Shown here: piece by piece, positions 1-5,488 of the stretch | Numbering within the stretch: position 1 is the stretch's first letter | Layout: every line of letters starts with the position of its first letter | Origin: Nitrospira sp. | Lineage (GTDB): Bacteria; Nitrospirota; Nitrospiria; Nitrospirales; Nitrospiraceae | Length of the DNA stretch: 10,000 nucleotides | Reading direction: 5' to 3' | NCBI GenBank assembly: GCA_020216985.1 | Contig: JAIWOH010000025.1 | Span: forward strand, 1 to 10,000 | Program-made: the position numbers and the translations under genes | Notes under the pieces: generated by a model | What the model was told of the DNA's origin: nothing | Databases searched by the model: none | The model's input: only the letters and a program-made list of their open reading frames with translations

Positions 1-522
1 CGTACAACGAGGGTGGCCGCTTGGTTCGTGATGGGGATCATGTTCGGCTTGGGCTCCTCGGTTTTTGCGGAGCCGTACGAACTGAGCCAGGACGACGTCA
101 TGGAGCCCAGAGGCGTTTCGAGTCTGACCGTGTCTTTGTTCGGAGTCAGACTCGGTGATTCGGAGGCTAAGGCCGTCGAGGCGCTGATGAGTGGGAAAAT
201 CTCCGGCGTCAAGGCCGAGCAGGAGGCCAACTTTATTTTCCTGATCGATCAACGGAAACCAACAGGGCCGATGGCCGGCGTTCGTGTTCAAGACGGAAAA
301 GTCGATCTCATTTTTATCAACAACCGCTTTGCATACAAAACGAGAGGCCTCTTCCGCAACGTTTTGAACAGCGACAGCCCCGATGAAATCCGAAAGGTGT
401 TGGGTGCTGAAGACTACGGAGATGAAAACGTCATGGGAGCCGTTCTGGCCTATGATAAGCAGGGGTTTCAAGTCAACTATCTGGGCAAGGACGTCAACGT
501 CGAGTTTGCCCAACCTCGGTAG
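1..522 (+). CDS. secreted protein of unknown function, 5' end outside the window
   Basis: The frame is open from the first base of the window to a TAG at 520-522, so the gene is probably cut by the left edge. A GTG at 13 would be the first start inside the window, but it leaves almost no positively charged residues before the hydrophobic stretch. The codons before it read R-T-T-R, which suits the n-region of a signal peptide that starts further left. Next comes a hydrophobic segment (AAWFVMGIMFGLGSSVFA) with a likely signal peptidase I site after VFA, so the product is exported. The mature part is about 150 residues and has no cysteines. It begins a folded region with an LFGVRLGDSEAKAVEAL segment. 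This resembles the 'GxxLGxSxxEVxxxLG' phrase common in small periplasmic proteins, and a looser second copy occurs near SDSPDEIRKVLG. I do not recognise the family and assign no function. Confidence 0.7.
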   Translation, partial: RTTRVAAWFVMGIMFGLGSSVFAEPYELSQDDVMEPRGVSSLTVSLFGVRLGDSEAKAVEALMSGKISGVKAEQEANFIFLIDQRKPTGPMAGVRVQDGKVDLIFINNRFAYKTRGLFRNVLNSDSPDEIRKVLGAEDYGDENVMGAVLAYDKQGFQVNYLGKDVNVEFAQPR

Positions 523-554
523 CCGCTCGCCGTAATCGCGATCCCGTTTCATTC

Positions 555-579
555 GCCGCACGATGAATGGCCGTGCGGC
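555..579. terminator. hairpin between convergent genes, possible bidirectional terminator
   Basis: An 8-bp perfect inverted repeat, GCCGCACG (555-562) and CGTGCGGC (572-579), encloses a 9-base loop. It lies 33 bases after the stop of the plus-strand gene and in the gap where transcription from the opposing carboxypeptidase gene must also end. Neither side has a convincing run of T, so an intrinsic terminator is only possible. A shorter 6-bp hairpin (TCGGTC/GACCGA, 607-621) lies nearby. The rest of the 523-741 gap shows no supportable gene. Confidence 0.35.
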
Positions 580-719
580 TCGGAATGTTTCTCTCCCGGC
601 CGATGTTCGGTCTCTGACCGATGCGACGGCGAAACCAAGCCAGATGAGAGGGGAACTTTGCATTCCTTCGGCAAGCATTCGTCGGCCCCGCTGGCGGGAA
701 CGATGGGCGCACGAAAATC

Positions 720-742
720 GTCGCGAGCGCGCGAGCAGCGAC
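720..742 (-). terminator. weak hairpin at the end of the carboxypeptidase gene
   Basis: On the minus strand the arms GTCGC (742-738) and GCGAC (724-720) flank a GC-rich loop, and GATTTTCG follows. The first arm overlaps the stop codon by one base. A four-T run is short for an intrinsic terminator and the stem is only 5 bp, so this is a weak candidate for ending the minus-strand operon. Confidence 0.22.
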
Positions 743-1695
743 TATCGAGCAGAACCAGTGAGCCGAATGCCGTAATCGATCAGACTTTCGGCCATGATCC
801 AACGACGATTGGAATTCAGGATCACCAAGAGGAGATCGTTGCCGTCTTGGGATACTTTGGCGACAAGACAGCGCCCTGCTTTGGAGGTAAATCCAGTCTT
901 GACTCCTTCGACGCCAGGAATACGCCCCAGCAGGCGATTGGTGTTGTGCAAGAGATACGACCGACGTCCGCTGACGGGCATAATGAGATCCCGCTTCTCG
1001 CGAACGAGTTCACGAAACACCGGATGCCGCATGGCGATTTCACTCAGTTTGGCAAGGTCTTCGGCCGTGGAATAGTGATCGGGCGCGTCGAATCCACAGG
1101 CGTTGTTGAAATGCGTGTCGTTCAGCCCAAGTTCGGCGGCCTTTTCGTTCATCAGACGAACAAATTGCGCTTCATCTCCACCGACATGCTCAACGGCCGC
1201 CAAACAGGCGTCGTTGGCCGAGACGATCAGCATGGCTTTGAGCAGATCCTCCAAGCGAAACACTTCGCCCGTTCGCAGTCCAAGGTGGCTCCTGGGCGCG
1301 GCGGCGGCGTTCCGGCTGACGGTGGCATATTCCTCCAGATGGCCCTTTTCAAGAATGACGAGCGCCGACATGATTTTGGTTAAACTCGCCGGAGAAAGCC
1401 GTTTTCCCGCCTCGTATTCATACAGCACTCGACCGGACTTGAGGTCTTTTAAGAGCACGCTGTGAGCCGGCACCTTTCTCCACGGAAGAGCATGGTGAAA
1501 AGAGGCGGCCGGATAGACGGTCTCGCTGTTTGGGACGACGTTTTGGGGGGTGACGTTTTCGGCGTAAGCCATTGCAGACGACAAGAGCGGTAGAAAGAAG
1601 CCGAGCATTGCAATCCGCGTCATCCGTCCAAGAGCGGATGCGCACCGGCGCATCGGCAAAGAGAAAACCGGTCGTGCCTGAACTTTTTCTCTCAA
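742..1695 (-). CDS. dacA: D-alanyl-D-alanine carboxypeptidase (PBP5/DacA family, S11), catalytic domain only
   Basis: This is a penicillin-binding carboxypeptidase that removes the terminal D-Ala from peptidoglycan pentapeptides in the periplasm, limiting cross-linking. With the TTG start used here, residue numbers are 317 in total. A signal peptide ends about residue 44 (core MLGFFLPLLSSAMAYA). The three motifs of the serine acyl-transferase fold are intact: SLTK with nucleophile Ser104, SAN at 159-161 and KTG at 266-268. Only about 50 residues follow KTG, so the beta-rich second domain and amphipathic membrane anchor of E. coli PBP5 (about 400 residues) are missing, and the enzyme is probably a soluble periplasmic one. 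The longest frame begins with GTG at 1716. That GTG sits upstream of a strong AAGGAGG and overlaps the previous stop, so the TTG at 1695 (9 bases after AAGGAGG) is preferred. ATGs at 1653 and 1623 would also keep the signal peptide. It is the last gene of a three-gene operon. Confidence 0.93.
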   Translation of the reverse strand: MREKVQARPVFSLPMRRCASALGRMTRIAMLGFFLPLLSSAMAYAENVTPQNVVPNSETVYPAASFHHALPWRKVPAHSVLLKDLKSGRVLYEYEAGKRLSPASLTKIMSALVILEKGHLEEYATVSRNAAAAPRSHLGLRTGEVFRLEDLLKAMLIVSANDACLAAVEHVGGDEAQFVRLMNEKAAELGLNDTHFNNACGFDAPDHYSTAEDLAKLSEIAMRHPVFRELVREKRDLIMPVSGRRSYLLHNTNRLLGRIPGVEGVKTGFTSKAGRCLVAKVSQDGNDLLLVILNSNRRWIMAESLIDYGIRLTGSAR

Positions 1696-1704
1696 GAGCG
1701 AACG

Positions 1705-1712
1705 CCTCCTTA
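1705..1712 (-). promoter_or_regulatory. Shine-Dalgarno site that fixes the carboxypeptidase start
   Basis: The minus strand reads TAAGGAGG here, directly after the TGA of the upstream zinc-ribbon gene (TGATAAGGAGG, with TGA and TAA as tandem in-frame stops). It stands 9 bases before the TTG at 1695 and downstream of the GTG at 1716. It therefore supports the TTG as start and suggests coupled translation of the two genes. Confidence 0.7.
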
Positions 1713-1901
1713 TCACAACGATAAGGTTTCCTGGACCTTTTGCCCTTTAAGTCCGCTGTCGATCACCTTGTGGAAAAACCTGAGCAAATCAGCCAGATCA
1801 ATCCAGAACCCACAGTTGATACACCGGGCATGAATCCGTCGATTGAGCAACGTGTAATGTCGCTCAACCGTCATGCACCCGTTACACCTGAAACATTGCA
1901 T
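1713..1901 (-). CDS. small zinc-ribbon-like protein, function unknown
   Basis: This is a 62-residue protein with cysteines at 3, 6, 9, 27 and 30 (C-x2-C-x2-C-x17-C-x2-C). Two CxxC knuckles 17-20 residues apart are the usual layout of a structural zinc ribbon, and the C-terminal half (FWIDLADLLRFFHKVIDSG) is probably helical. There is no signal peptide, so it should be cytoplasmic. It starts 25 bases after the stop of the membrane-protein gene, and its tandem stop TGATAA merges into the ribosome binding site of the carboxypeptidase gene, so the three genes are very likely co-transcribed. The Shine-Dalgarno match before its ATG is weak (AGAGA). I do not recognise a named family. Reality as a gene rests on the cysteine spacing and on the tight junction, both unlikely by chance. 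Confidence 0.68.
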   Translation of the reverse strand: MQCFRCNGCMTVERHYTLLNRRIHARCINCGFWIDLADLLRFFHKVIDSGLKGQKVQETLSL

Positions 1902-1926
1902 TGCATTCTCTGAGACGGGCTTTCAA

Positions 1927-2133
1927 TCACCGAAGTCGGTTCATGATCAGCGCGACGCACCCGGCGAGCAACCCGCCGCCAAGCAGCGTGGTGCCGAAAT
2001 ATACGAAGATGTTCGTTTCACCGGCACGCTGGGTTCCCTCCCACAAATCACGAACCCCGCCCTGAACCATCAGCACGGAGAGGGTCAGCAGCGCCCCTAT
2101 CATGAACCACCAAAGAAACGATCGAAGCGCCAT
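1927..2133 (-). CDS. small two-helix membrane protein, function unknown
   Basis: This is a 68-residue protein with two predicted transmembrane segments: about residues 6-26 (LWWFMIGALLTLSVLMV) and about 42-63 (FVYFGTTLLGGGLLAGCVALI). A charged loop lies between them (RDLWEGTQRAGETN) and the tail is basic (NRLR). The frame can be extended to a TTG at 2172, giving 81 residues, but that TTG overlaps the -10 box of a good promoter, so the ATG at 2133 is preferred. No strong Shine-Dalgarno precedes either. It heads the operon with the zinc-ribbon protein and the carboxypeptidase. No family is recognised. A helper role in envelope work is only suggested by its neighbour. Confidence 0.62.
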   Translation of the reverse strand: MALRSFLWWFMIGALLTLSVLMVQGGVRDLWEGTQRAGETNIFVYFGTTLLGGGLLAGCVALIMNRLR

Positions 2134-2171
2134 CGTTGTGAGTGCTCGCCATAAAGGTGGGCTCGCGGGCA

Positions 2172-2200
2172 ACTGTATCGGAGGGTCTCAATGCTGTCAA
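2172..2200 (-). promoter_or_regulatory. sigma-70-type promoter for the membrane-protein/zinc-ribbon/dacA operon
   Basis: On the minus strand a perfect -35 box TTGACA (2200-2195) is followed after 17 bases by TACAGT (2177-2172), which matches TATAAT at four of six positions. Transcription would begin near 2165, about 30 bases before the ATG at 2133. Spacing and placement directly ahead of the first gene of the operon support it. Confidence 0.55.
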
Positions 2201-2218
2201 GCAGAGACGCGTTTGCAC

Positions 2219-2257
2219 GAAGCGACGTTCCGCCGCCGCTCGATACCCGAACGCTTC
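2219..2257 (-). terminator. bulged hairpin just after the propeller lipoprotein gene
   Basis: GAAG+CGTTC (2219-2222 and 2226-2230) pairs with GAACG+CTTC (2249-2257), a 9-bp stem with a 3-base bulge, starting four bases after the stop of the lipoprotein gene on the minus strand. No T-tract follows, so it may be a 3'-end stabiliser or a Rho-associated structure rather than an intrinsic terminator. Confidence 0.3.
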
Positions 2258-2261
2258 ACGG

Positions 2262-3425
2262 TTACGACGGTCTTAAGCCGCGATGGAGAAAAATCGAGAC
2301 GCTCCCGCTTCCGTTGTCCGCAATGGCCAAACCGGGCTCTTCCGTTCCGGTCGTCGTCGCGCGAAACAATGTGACCGCAAACGGCCCGGCTTGCGTTCGA
2401 TAATTCCGCGGAGGATAGTGGAACGTCCCGTCGCCTTTCCCAAAGAGGATGGACAGATCGCTTGATTGGAGGTTGACGACGGCCACGTCAACCAGATGGT
2501 CTCCGTTGAAATCCCGCGCCAACCCGCAATTGGGTCCGGCATTGGCTCCGGAGTCGCGCCCGGGACGAAACGTCGCGTTTCCGTTGCCGAGCAGCGTGGT
2601 GATGCTGTCTTTTTCTCCGTTGATCACCAAGAGGTCGCTCCGCCGATCGTTGTTGAAATCAGCCAGAGTCACTCCCAACGGTCGCCTGCCGGCCGGGTAG
2701 TCTTTAGGATCTCGAAACGACCCATCTCCATTGCCAAGCCAAATCGAGACTCCTTTCGACATGTGGCCGCCGTTTGTGACGATGAGATCGAGTTTCCCGT
2801 CGCCATCGAGATCGGACAGAGTGATGGACGTAGGGGTGTCTCCATACTCATACTGGGCGCCCGGCTTAAACTCGCCGGTCCCGTCGCCGAGAAACACCTT
2901 GACCTTGTCGTTGCGCAACGCGACGACCAAATCGAGGTGCTGATCACCGTTCAAGTCATCGCTCGCAAGAGACACGGGTGCGCGATAGACCGGATAACGA
3001 GGACCTTCCGTAAACTTGCCGTTCCCGTGACCAAACAGGATTTCGATCTCATCGCCTCCCGAACAAGCAAGGGCCACGTCTTCATGAAGGTCGTGGTTGA
3101 AATCGCCCAGGACAAGGGAGCGCGGTTCCTGGCAAACATGAAGCTGGATCTGGTCCTGAAAGGTTCCGTCGCCGTTGCCCAACAAGATGGACAACGTGTC
3201 ACTCGCAATATTGGTGGTCATCAGGTCGGTGTAGGAATCATGGTTGAAATCAGCCGCGACGACGGTCGTGGGGTTCTTCCCGACCTTGTAGCTGGCGAAA
3301 TAATAAAAAAGGTCGGGAGGAGTGTACTGCTCCGGTTTTGGACAACCGATCAAGGCCCCCAACTCAAGACCGATCACGACGGCAACGAGGTACCGTTTGA
3401 CGGACAGCGCCTTCTTGCAATTCAT
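2262..3425 (-). CDS. FG-GAP/VCBS-repeat lipoprotein, seven-bladed beta-propeller
   Basis: This is a 387-residue protein. It begins with a basic n-region, a hydrophobic core (YLVAVVIGLELGALIG) and a lipobox LIG-Cys28, so it should be lipid-modified and held on a membrane facing the periplasm or cell surface. The rest is seven repeats of about 48 residues, starting near 56, 104, 152, 201, 251, 301 and 350. Each of the first six has an acidic calcium-loop-like motif such as DFNHDSYTD, DLNGDQHLD or DLDGDGKLD, then a hydrophobic strand, and closes with a phrase like LGNGDGTF. The seventh lacks the acidic loop and ends in SVSIFLHRG. FG-GAP/VCBS repeats build integrin-alpha-like propellers that usually mediate binding to proteins or sugars. 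No catalytic domain is attached, so a binding or adhesion role is inferred. The ATG at 3425 follows a modest GGAAAAG. A long opposite-strand frame lies across this gene and is a shadow. Confidence 0.9.
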   Translation of the reverse strand: MNCKKALSVKRYLVAVVIGLELGALIGCPKPEQYTPPDLFYYFASYKVGKNPTTVVAADFNHDSYTDLMTTNIASDTLSILLGNGDGTFQDQIQLHVCQEPRSLVLGDFNHDLHEDVALACSGGDEIEILFGHGNGKFTEGPRYPVYRAPVSLASDDLNGDQHLDLVVALRNDKVKVFLGDGTGEFKPGAQYEYGDTPTSITLSDLDGDGKLDLIVTNGGHMSKGVSIWLGNGDGSFRDPKDYPAGRRPLGVTLADFNNDRRSDLLVINGEKDSITTLLGNGNATFRPGRDSGANAGPNCGLARDFNGDHLVDVAVVNLQSSDLSILFGKGDGTFHYPPRNYRTQAGPFAVTLFRATTTGTEEPGLAIADNGSGSVSIFLHRGLRPS

Positions 3426-3562
3426 GTTCTTTTCCGTCGTTCATGAACTCCGTCTCACCATGAAGCGCGACCGGCCGACTGATCGGCTCTCGAAGAGTCC
3501 CGCGCGCTCCCTTGCCTGACAAGAGGAGGTCATCGCTGAGTATACGAAAGGGGTCTTTCCCC

Positions 3563-3573
3563 TGACAATGTCA
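3563..3573. promoter_or_regulatory. small inverted repeat upstream of the 106-residue gene
   Basis: TGACA-A-TGTCA is a perfect 5-bp palindrome with a one-base centre, 6 bases ahead of the proposed -35 box of the next gene. A 5-bp GC hairpin (AGGGG/CCCCT, 3549-3563) abuts it. The position would suit a regulator-binding site, but an 11-base palindrome is short and may be chance. Confidence 0.25.
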
Positions 3574-3579
3574 TGACCT

Positions 3580-3609
3580 TTGAATTTCAGATCGAGATTA
3601 CGCTAGAAT
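3580..3609 (+). promoter_or_regulatory. sigma-70-type promoter for the 106-residue gene
   Basis: TTGAAT (3580-3585, four of six matches to TTGACA) is followed after 18 bases by TAGAAT (3604-3609, five of six matches to TATAAT). The start of transcription would be near 3616, some 22 bases before the ATG. The box lies in a locally AT-richer stretch of an otherwise GC-rich window. Confidence 0.5.
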
Positions 3610-3625
3610 CAGATCCCTTTCTTGT

Positions 3626-3631
3626 AGGAGG
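3626..3631 (+). promoter_or_regulatory. strong ribosome binding site of the 106-residue gene
   Basis: AGGAGG stands 6 bases before the ATG at 3638. This is the best-matched Shine-Dalgarno site at the ideal distance in the window and fixes the start of this otherwise unrecognised gene. Confidence 0.8.
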
Positions 3632-3637
3632 AATGCA

Positions 3638-3958
3638 ATGGGTGACACCGTGAAAATCGACATTACCATGTATGGGATCGCAGAGGTGCTGCGTTGGTGC
3701 CACGATCGGAACAAGGGACGCATCGGCGGTGTCGACTCGGCGGGATTTCAAAAGATGAAGGCCTTGTTGGCGGAAAAACCCTCATCCGGTGATTACTTCA
3801 CGCTGGATCAATTTTGGAAGAAAAAGGTGACACTGGAATTGACCGAAGAAGAAGTGGCGACCATCGACCGTTGCCTCTACGATATTCCAAATTTTGAAAA
3901 CGAACCGTTGCCCCAAATCCGCCATAAATTCTGGCCCAAATCCACCACGGCTTCCTAA
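3638..3958 (+). CDS. hypothetical protein, 106 residues, function unknown
   Basis: This is a small soluble protein with no signal peptide or membrane segment. It is probably mixed helical: MYGIAEVLRWCHDRN, then FQKMKALLAEK, and later TEEEVATIDRCLYDI all look like amphipathic helices. Two cysteines (16 and 83) are too far apart for a CxxC motif, and two tryptophans follow aromatic contexts (RWCHD, QFWKKK). The C-terminal end is proline- and charge-rich and not obviously a domain. A promoter at 3580-3609 and AGGAGG six bases before the ATG show a monocistronic, well-translated gene. It stands alone on the plus strand, divergent from the propeller lipoprotein and convergent with the large housekeeping cluster. 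I recognise no family, and no function is offered. Confidence 0.8.
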   Translation: MGDTVKIDITMYGIAEVLRWCHDRNKGRIGGVDSAGFQKMKALLAEKPSSGDYFTLDQFWKKKVTLELTEEEVATIDRCLYDIPNFENEPLPQIRHKFWPKSTTAS

Positions 3959-4006
3959 TTAGCGGCGTAGTCTGCCTCGAATTCCGCTCTCGGATCTTAC
4001 CCCTCA

Positions 4007-4035
4007 CCGGGAAGGCAGTGTGGAATTTTTCCCGG
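4007..4035. terminator. hairpin between convergent genes, possible terminator
   Basis: CCGGGAA (4007-4013) and TTCCCGG (4029-4035) form a 7-bp stem around a 15-base loop whose right side carries TTTTT. It lies in the 161-base gap between the end of the 106-residue gene and the end of the tandem-PCP_red gene, so it could serve either strand. The T-run is inside the loop and next to the stem rather than after it, so intrinsic termination is uncertain. Nothing else supportable is in this gap. Confidence 0.32.
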
Positions 4036-4119
4036 CGAGAGAGGTTCGCTGAAGTCCGTTGAGTCGGGGTGTATGTTGAAATCGAAGGGCAAAGGCAAGG
4101 TTCGCCGCGCCTGCTCGAC

Positions 4120-5118
4120 TTACGGCAGCGTTCCTTCTCCCTTCAGATACTTCCGGAAACGATCCATGAGTTCAGCGCCCAACGTGCCTCCTTCCGGTTT
4201 CTTGGTCGAAGGGTCGGCAAAGTGGCTGCGAATCTCCTGGAGTCGCTTTTGCGCCTGGTCGTTTCCCTGGAGACGTTTTGTCCGTTGGAGCGCCGTTTCA
4301 AACGCGTCAAACGTCAGCTCGCGATACCCGAACGAGCGAATGCGTTTGACCGCTTTCATCATCGCTTGATTTCTAAATAGGGTCAGATGAGCGGAATCAA
4401 TCTCCGGCAATCCCAGCTTCCTTGCCCTCCGCTCCGCCGCCTTTCGAATCCCGCTGCGCACGAAGTCGGGAGACGACTGGAGTCGCTTCCACGCCTCGTC
4501 GGTCCATGCGACTCGGCGAAGCGGAGACTCCCACAGGTCGTGCAGGGTGGCTTCATCGATTTGATTCACCCCTCTCTGCCTGGCCATATCCCCCGCGTCG
4601 CGCTTCAGCATGTCGGAAACGAAGTCGACCGCGATGGGAGGCGTCTGGCTCAGTTTCTCCTGGAGCATCGCCTCGGCTCCATCAGTCCATTCCATCGTCG
4701 TCTCCTCACCGTCCGGTTGGTCACCGAGTGATTCGACCTTGTCGTACAACTCGACGTTGACTTCCAGGTGGCCTCGTTCCTTGGCGATTTCTTCGGTGAT
4801 TTGTTGGATCATCGGACGCATGAACTCCGGCACGCTCGCCAGTCGTTCACGGGCGGCGGCGGTCCATGGGAGATTCCGTCCTGCGCTTGCTTCGTCCGTC
4901 GATGGACTTCCCGCCCGTGCGCCCGCTCCGCCCATCATTTGGCTTTTGAATTGGTCGAGGATTTCTCCCGTGATTTCAGCGTACCCCAACTCGCGCGCTT
5001 TTTTTTCGGCCAAACGGCGCACCATGGGGCGGAGAAAAACCGGCGCCCGCTCCAACCGTCGAAGCGCATCGGTACTCCAGGACACTTCGGTTGCGGCTTG
5101 TTCCCGTAAATCGGACAT
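4120..5118 (-). CDS. protein with four tandem PCP_red domains
   Basis: This 332-residue protein consists of repeats of the small helical domain found at the C-terminus of the light-independent protochlorophyllide reductase subunit BchB/ChlB (Pfam PCP_red). The four copies lie at about 14-58, 85-128, 144-197 and 205-252. Each opens with W-[ST]-x-[DA]-A, continues with a P-x-F-[VML]-R-like stretch and ends with a basic helix plus an x-G-x-x-[EQ]-[IV] turn (for example ARELGYAEIT, ARKLGLPEI). Copy 3 has an extended middle. At 256-276, KRIRSFGYRELTFDAFETA looks like the second half of a fifth copy. The tail (280-332) is charged. There is no cysteine, signal peptide or membrane segment, and no partner of a dark-operative reductase is nearby, so the domains must do something other than chlorophyll synthesis here. 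It starts 21 bases after the IHF/HU stop with AAGG 7 bases before the ATG, so it is the end gene of that operon. The family call is fairly secure and the role is unknown. Confidence 0.85.
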   Translation of the reverse strand: MSDLREQAATEVSWSTDALRRLERAPVFLRPMVRRLAEKKARELGYAEITGEILDQFKSQMMGGAGARAGSPSTDEASAGRNLPWTAAARERLASVPEFMRPMIQQITEEIAKERGHLEVNVELYDKVESLGDQPDGEETTMEWTDGAEAMLQEKLSQTPPIAVDFVSDMLKRDAGDMARQRGVNQIDEATLHDLWESPLRRVAWTDEAWKRLQSSPDFVRSGIRKAAERRARKLGLPEIDSAHLTLFRNQAMMKAVKRIRSFGYRELTFDAFETALQRTKRLQGNDQAQKRLQEIRSHFADPSTKKPEGGTLGAELMDRFRKYLKGEGTLP

Positions 5119-5139
5119 CGTTTCGCCTTGCTTTGGCGG

Positions 5140-5418
5140 TTACTTGTTCAAGAGTTCTTTCAACTCTTTTCCGGCTTTGAAAAACGGTACTCGTTTCGCC
5201 GGCACGGCCACCGTCTCGCCGGTCTTGGGATTGCGACCTTCTTTCATGCGCCTCGCTCGGAGTCTGAAACTGCCGAATCCTCGGATTTCCGTTTTATCGC
5301 CGTTCCTAAGCGAGTCTCTGACGCAATCGAAAATCGTGTTGACGACGACTTCGGCTTGCCGCTTCGTCAATGTGGGGACTTGTTCTGAGACCTGTTCGAT
5401 GATTTGTGCCTTTGTCAT
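5140..5418 (-). CDS. ihfB: HU/IHF-family DNA-binding protein, IHF beta-like
   Basis: This is a 92-residue nucleoid protein that bends DNA as a dimer. The helical base (1-40) begins MTKAQIIEQV, as is usual for the family. The beta-sheet then carries GFGSFRLRARR (47-57), and the arm that inserts into the minor groove follows with the GRNPKTGE signature (61-68), including the intercalating Pro64. The C-terminus VPAKRVPFFKAGKELKELL is typical of both IHF subunits and HU. I favour IHF-beta because of the neighbourhood (cmk-rpsA-ihfB order in many bacteria), but IHF and HU cannot be separated cleanly from this sequence alone. GAGGGAGG directly precedes the ATG. It lies 70 bases after sppA and 21 before the PCP_red gene. 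Confidence 0.92.
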   Translation of the reverse strand: MTKAQIIEQVSEQVPTLTKRQAEVVVNTIFDCVRDSLRNGDKTEIRGFGSFRLRARRMKEGRNPKTGETVAVPAKRVPFFKAGKELKELLNK

Positions 5419-5462
5419 GTCCCTCCCTCTTGAATCATTGACGGCTCCAATATGCCGCTCAT

Positions 5463-5476
5463 CGGCGTAAACGCCG
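5463..5476 (-). other. short hairpin between sppA and the IHF/HU gene
   Basis: CGGCG-TAAA-CGCCG forms a perfect 5-bp stem with a 4-base loop 12 bases after the sppA stop. No T-tract follows on the minus strand, so it is more likely an RNA processing or stabilising element than a terminator. I found no convincing promoter in this 70-base gap. Confidence 0.25.
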
Positions 5477-5488
5477 GAGTGTTTGGCC

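Noticed and set aside
494..802. 102-residue minus-strand frame in the gap between the first gene and the carboxypeptidase gene
   Set aside because: It overlaps the ends of both real genes, is arginine-rich without any motif and lacks a ribosome binding site.
658..1383. 241-residue plus-strand frame opposite the carboxypeptidase gene
   Set aside because: The minus strand carries SxxK, SxN and KTG in correct order and spacing, and this frame has no features of its own.
2102..2403. Plus-strand frames of 70-90 residues near the end of the lipoprotein gene
   Set aside because: Compositionally biased frames overlapping real minus-strand coding sequence and a minus-strand promoter, with no start signals.
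2466..3446. 326-residue open frame on the plus strand across the propeller lipoprotein gene
   Set aside because: The opposite strand has a lipobox and six clear FG-GAP repeats, while this frame shows only repetition mirrored from those repeats and no signal, motif or ribosome binding site of its own.
3426..3530. Possible promoter for the propeller lipoprotein gene with TTGTCA as -35 box
   Set aside because: The region 17 bases downstream reads GACTCT, a poor -10 box, so I do not call it.
4120..5118. Reading the tandem-PCP_red protein as a true protochlorophyllide reductase subunit
   Set aside because: The large nitrogenase-like catalytic part of BchB and its cluster-binding cysteines are absent; only the small accessory domain is repeated.
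4610..5470. 286-residue plus-strand frame opposite the PCP_red and IHF/HU genes
   Set aside because: It runs across two well-supported minus-strand genes and their gap, is serine/arginine-rich with low complexity, and has no start signals.
5449..5477. Possible promoter for the IHF/HU gene (CATATT as -10 box)
   Set aside because: No acceptable -35 box is found at 16-18 bases upstream, so co-transcription with sppA is the simpler reading.
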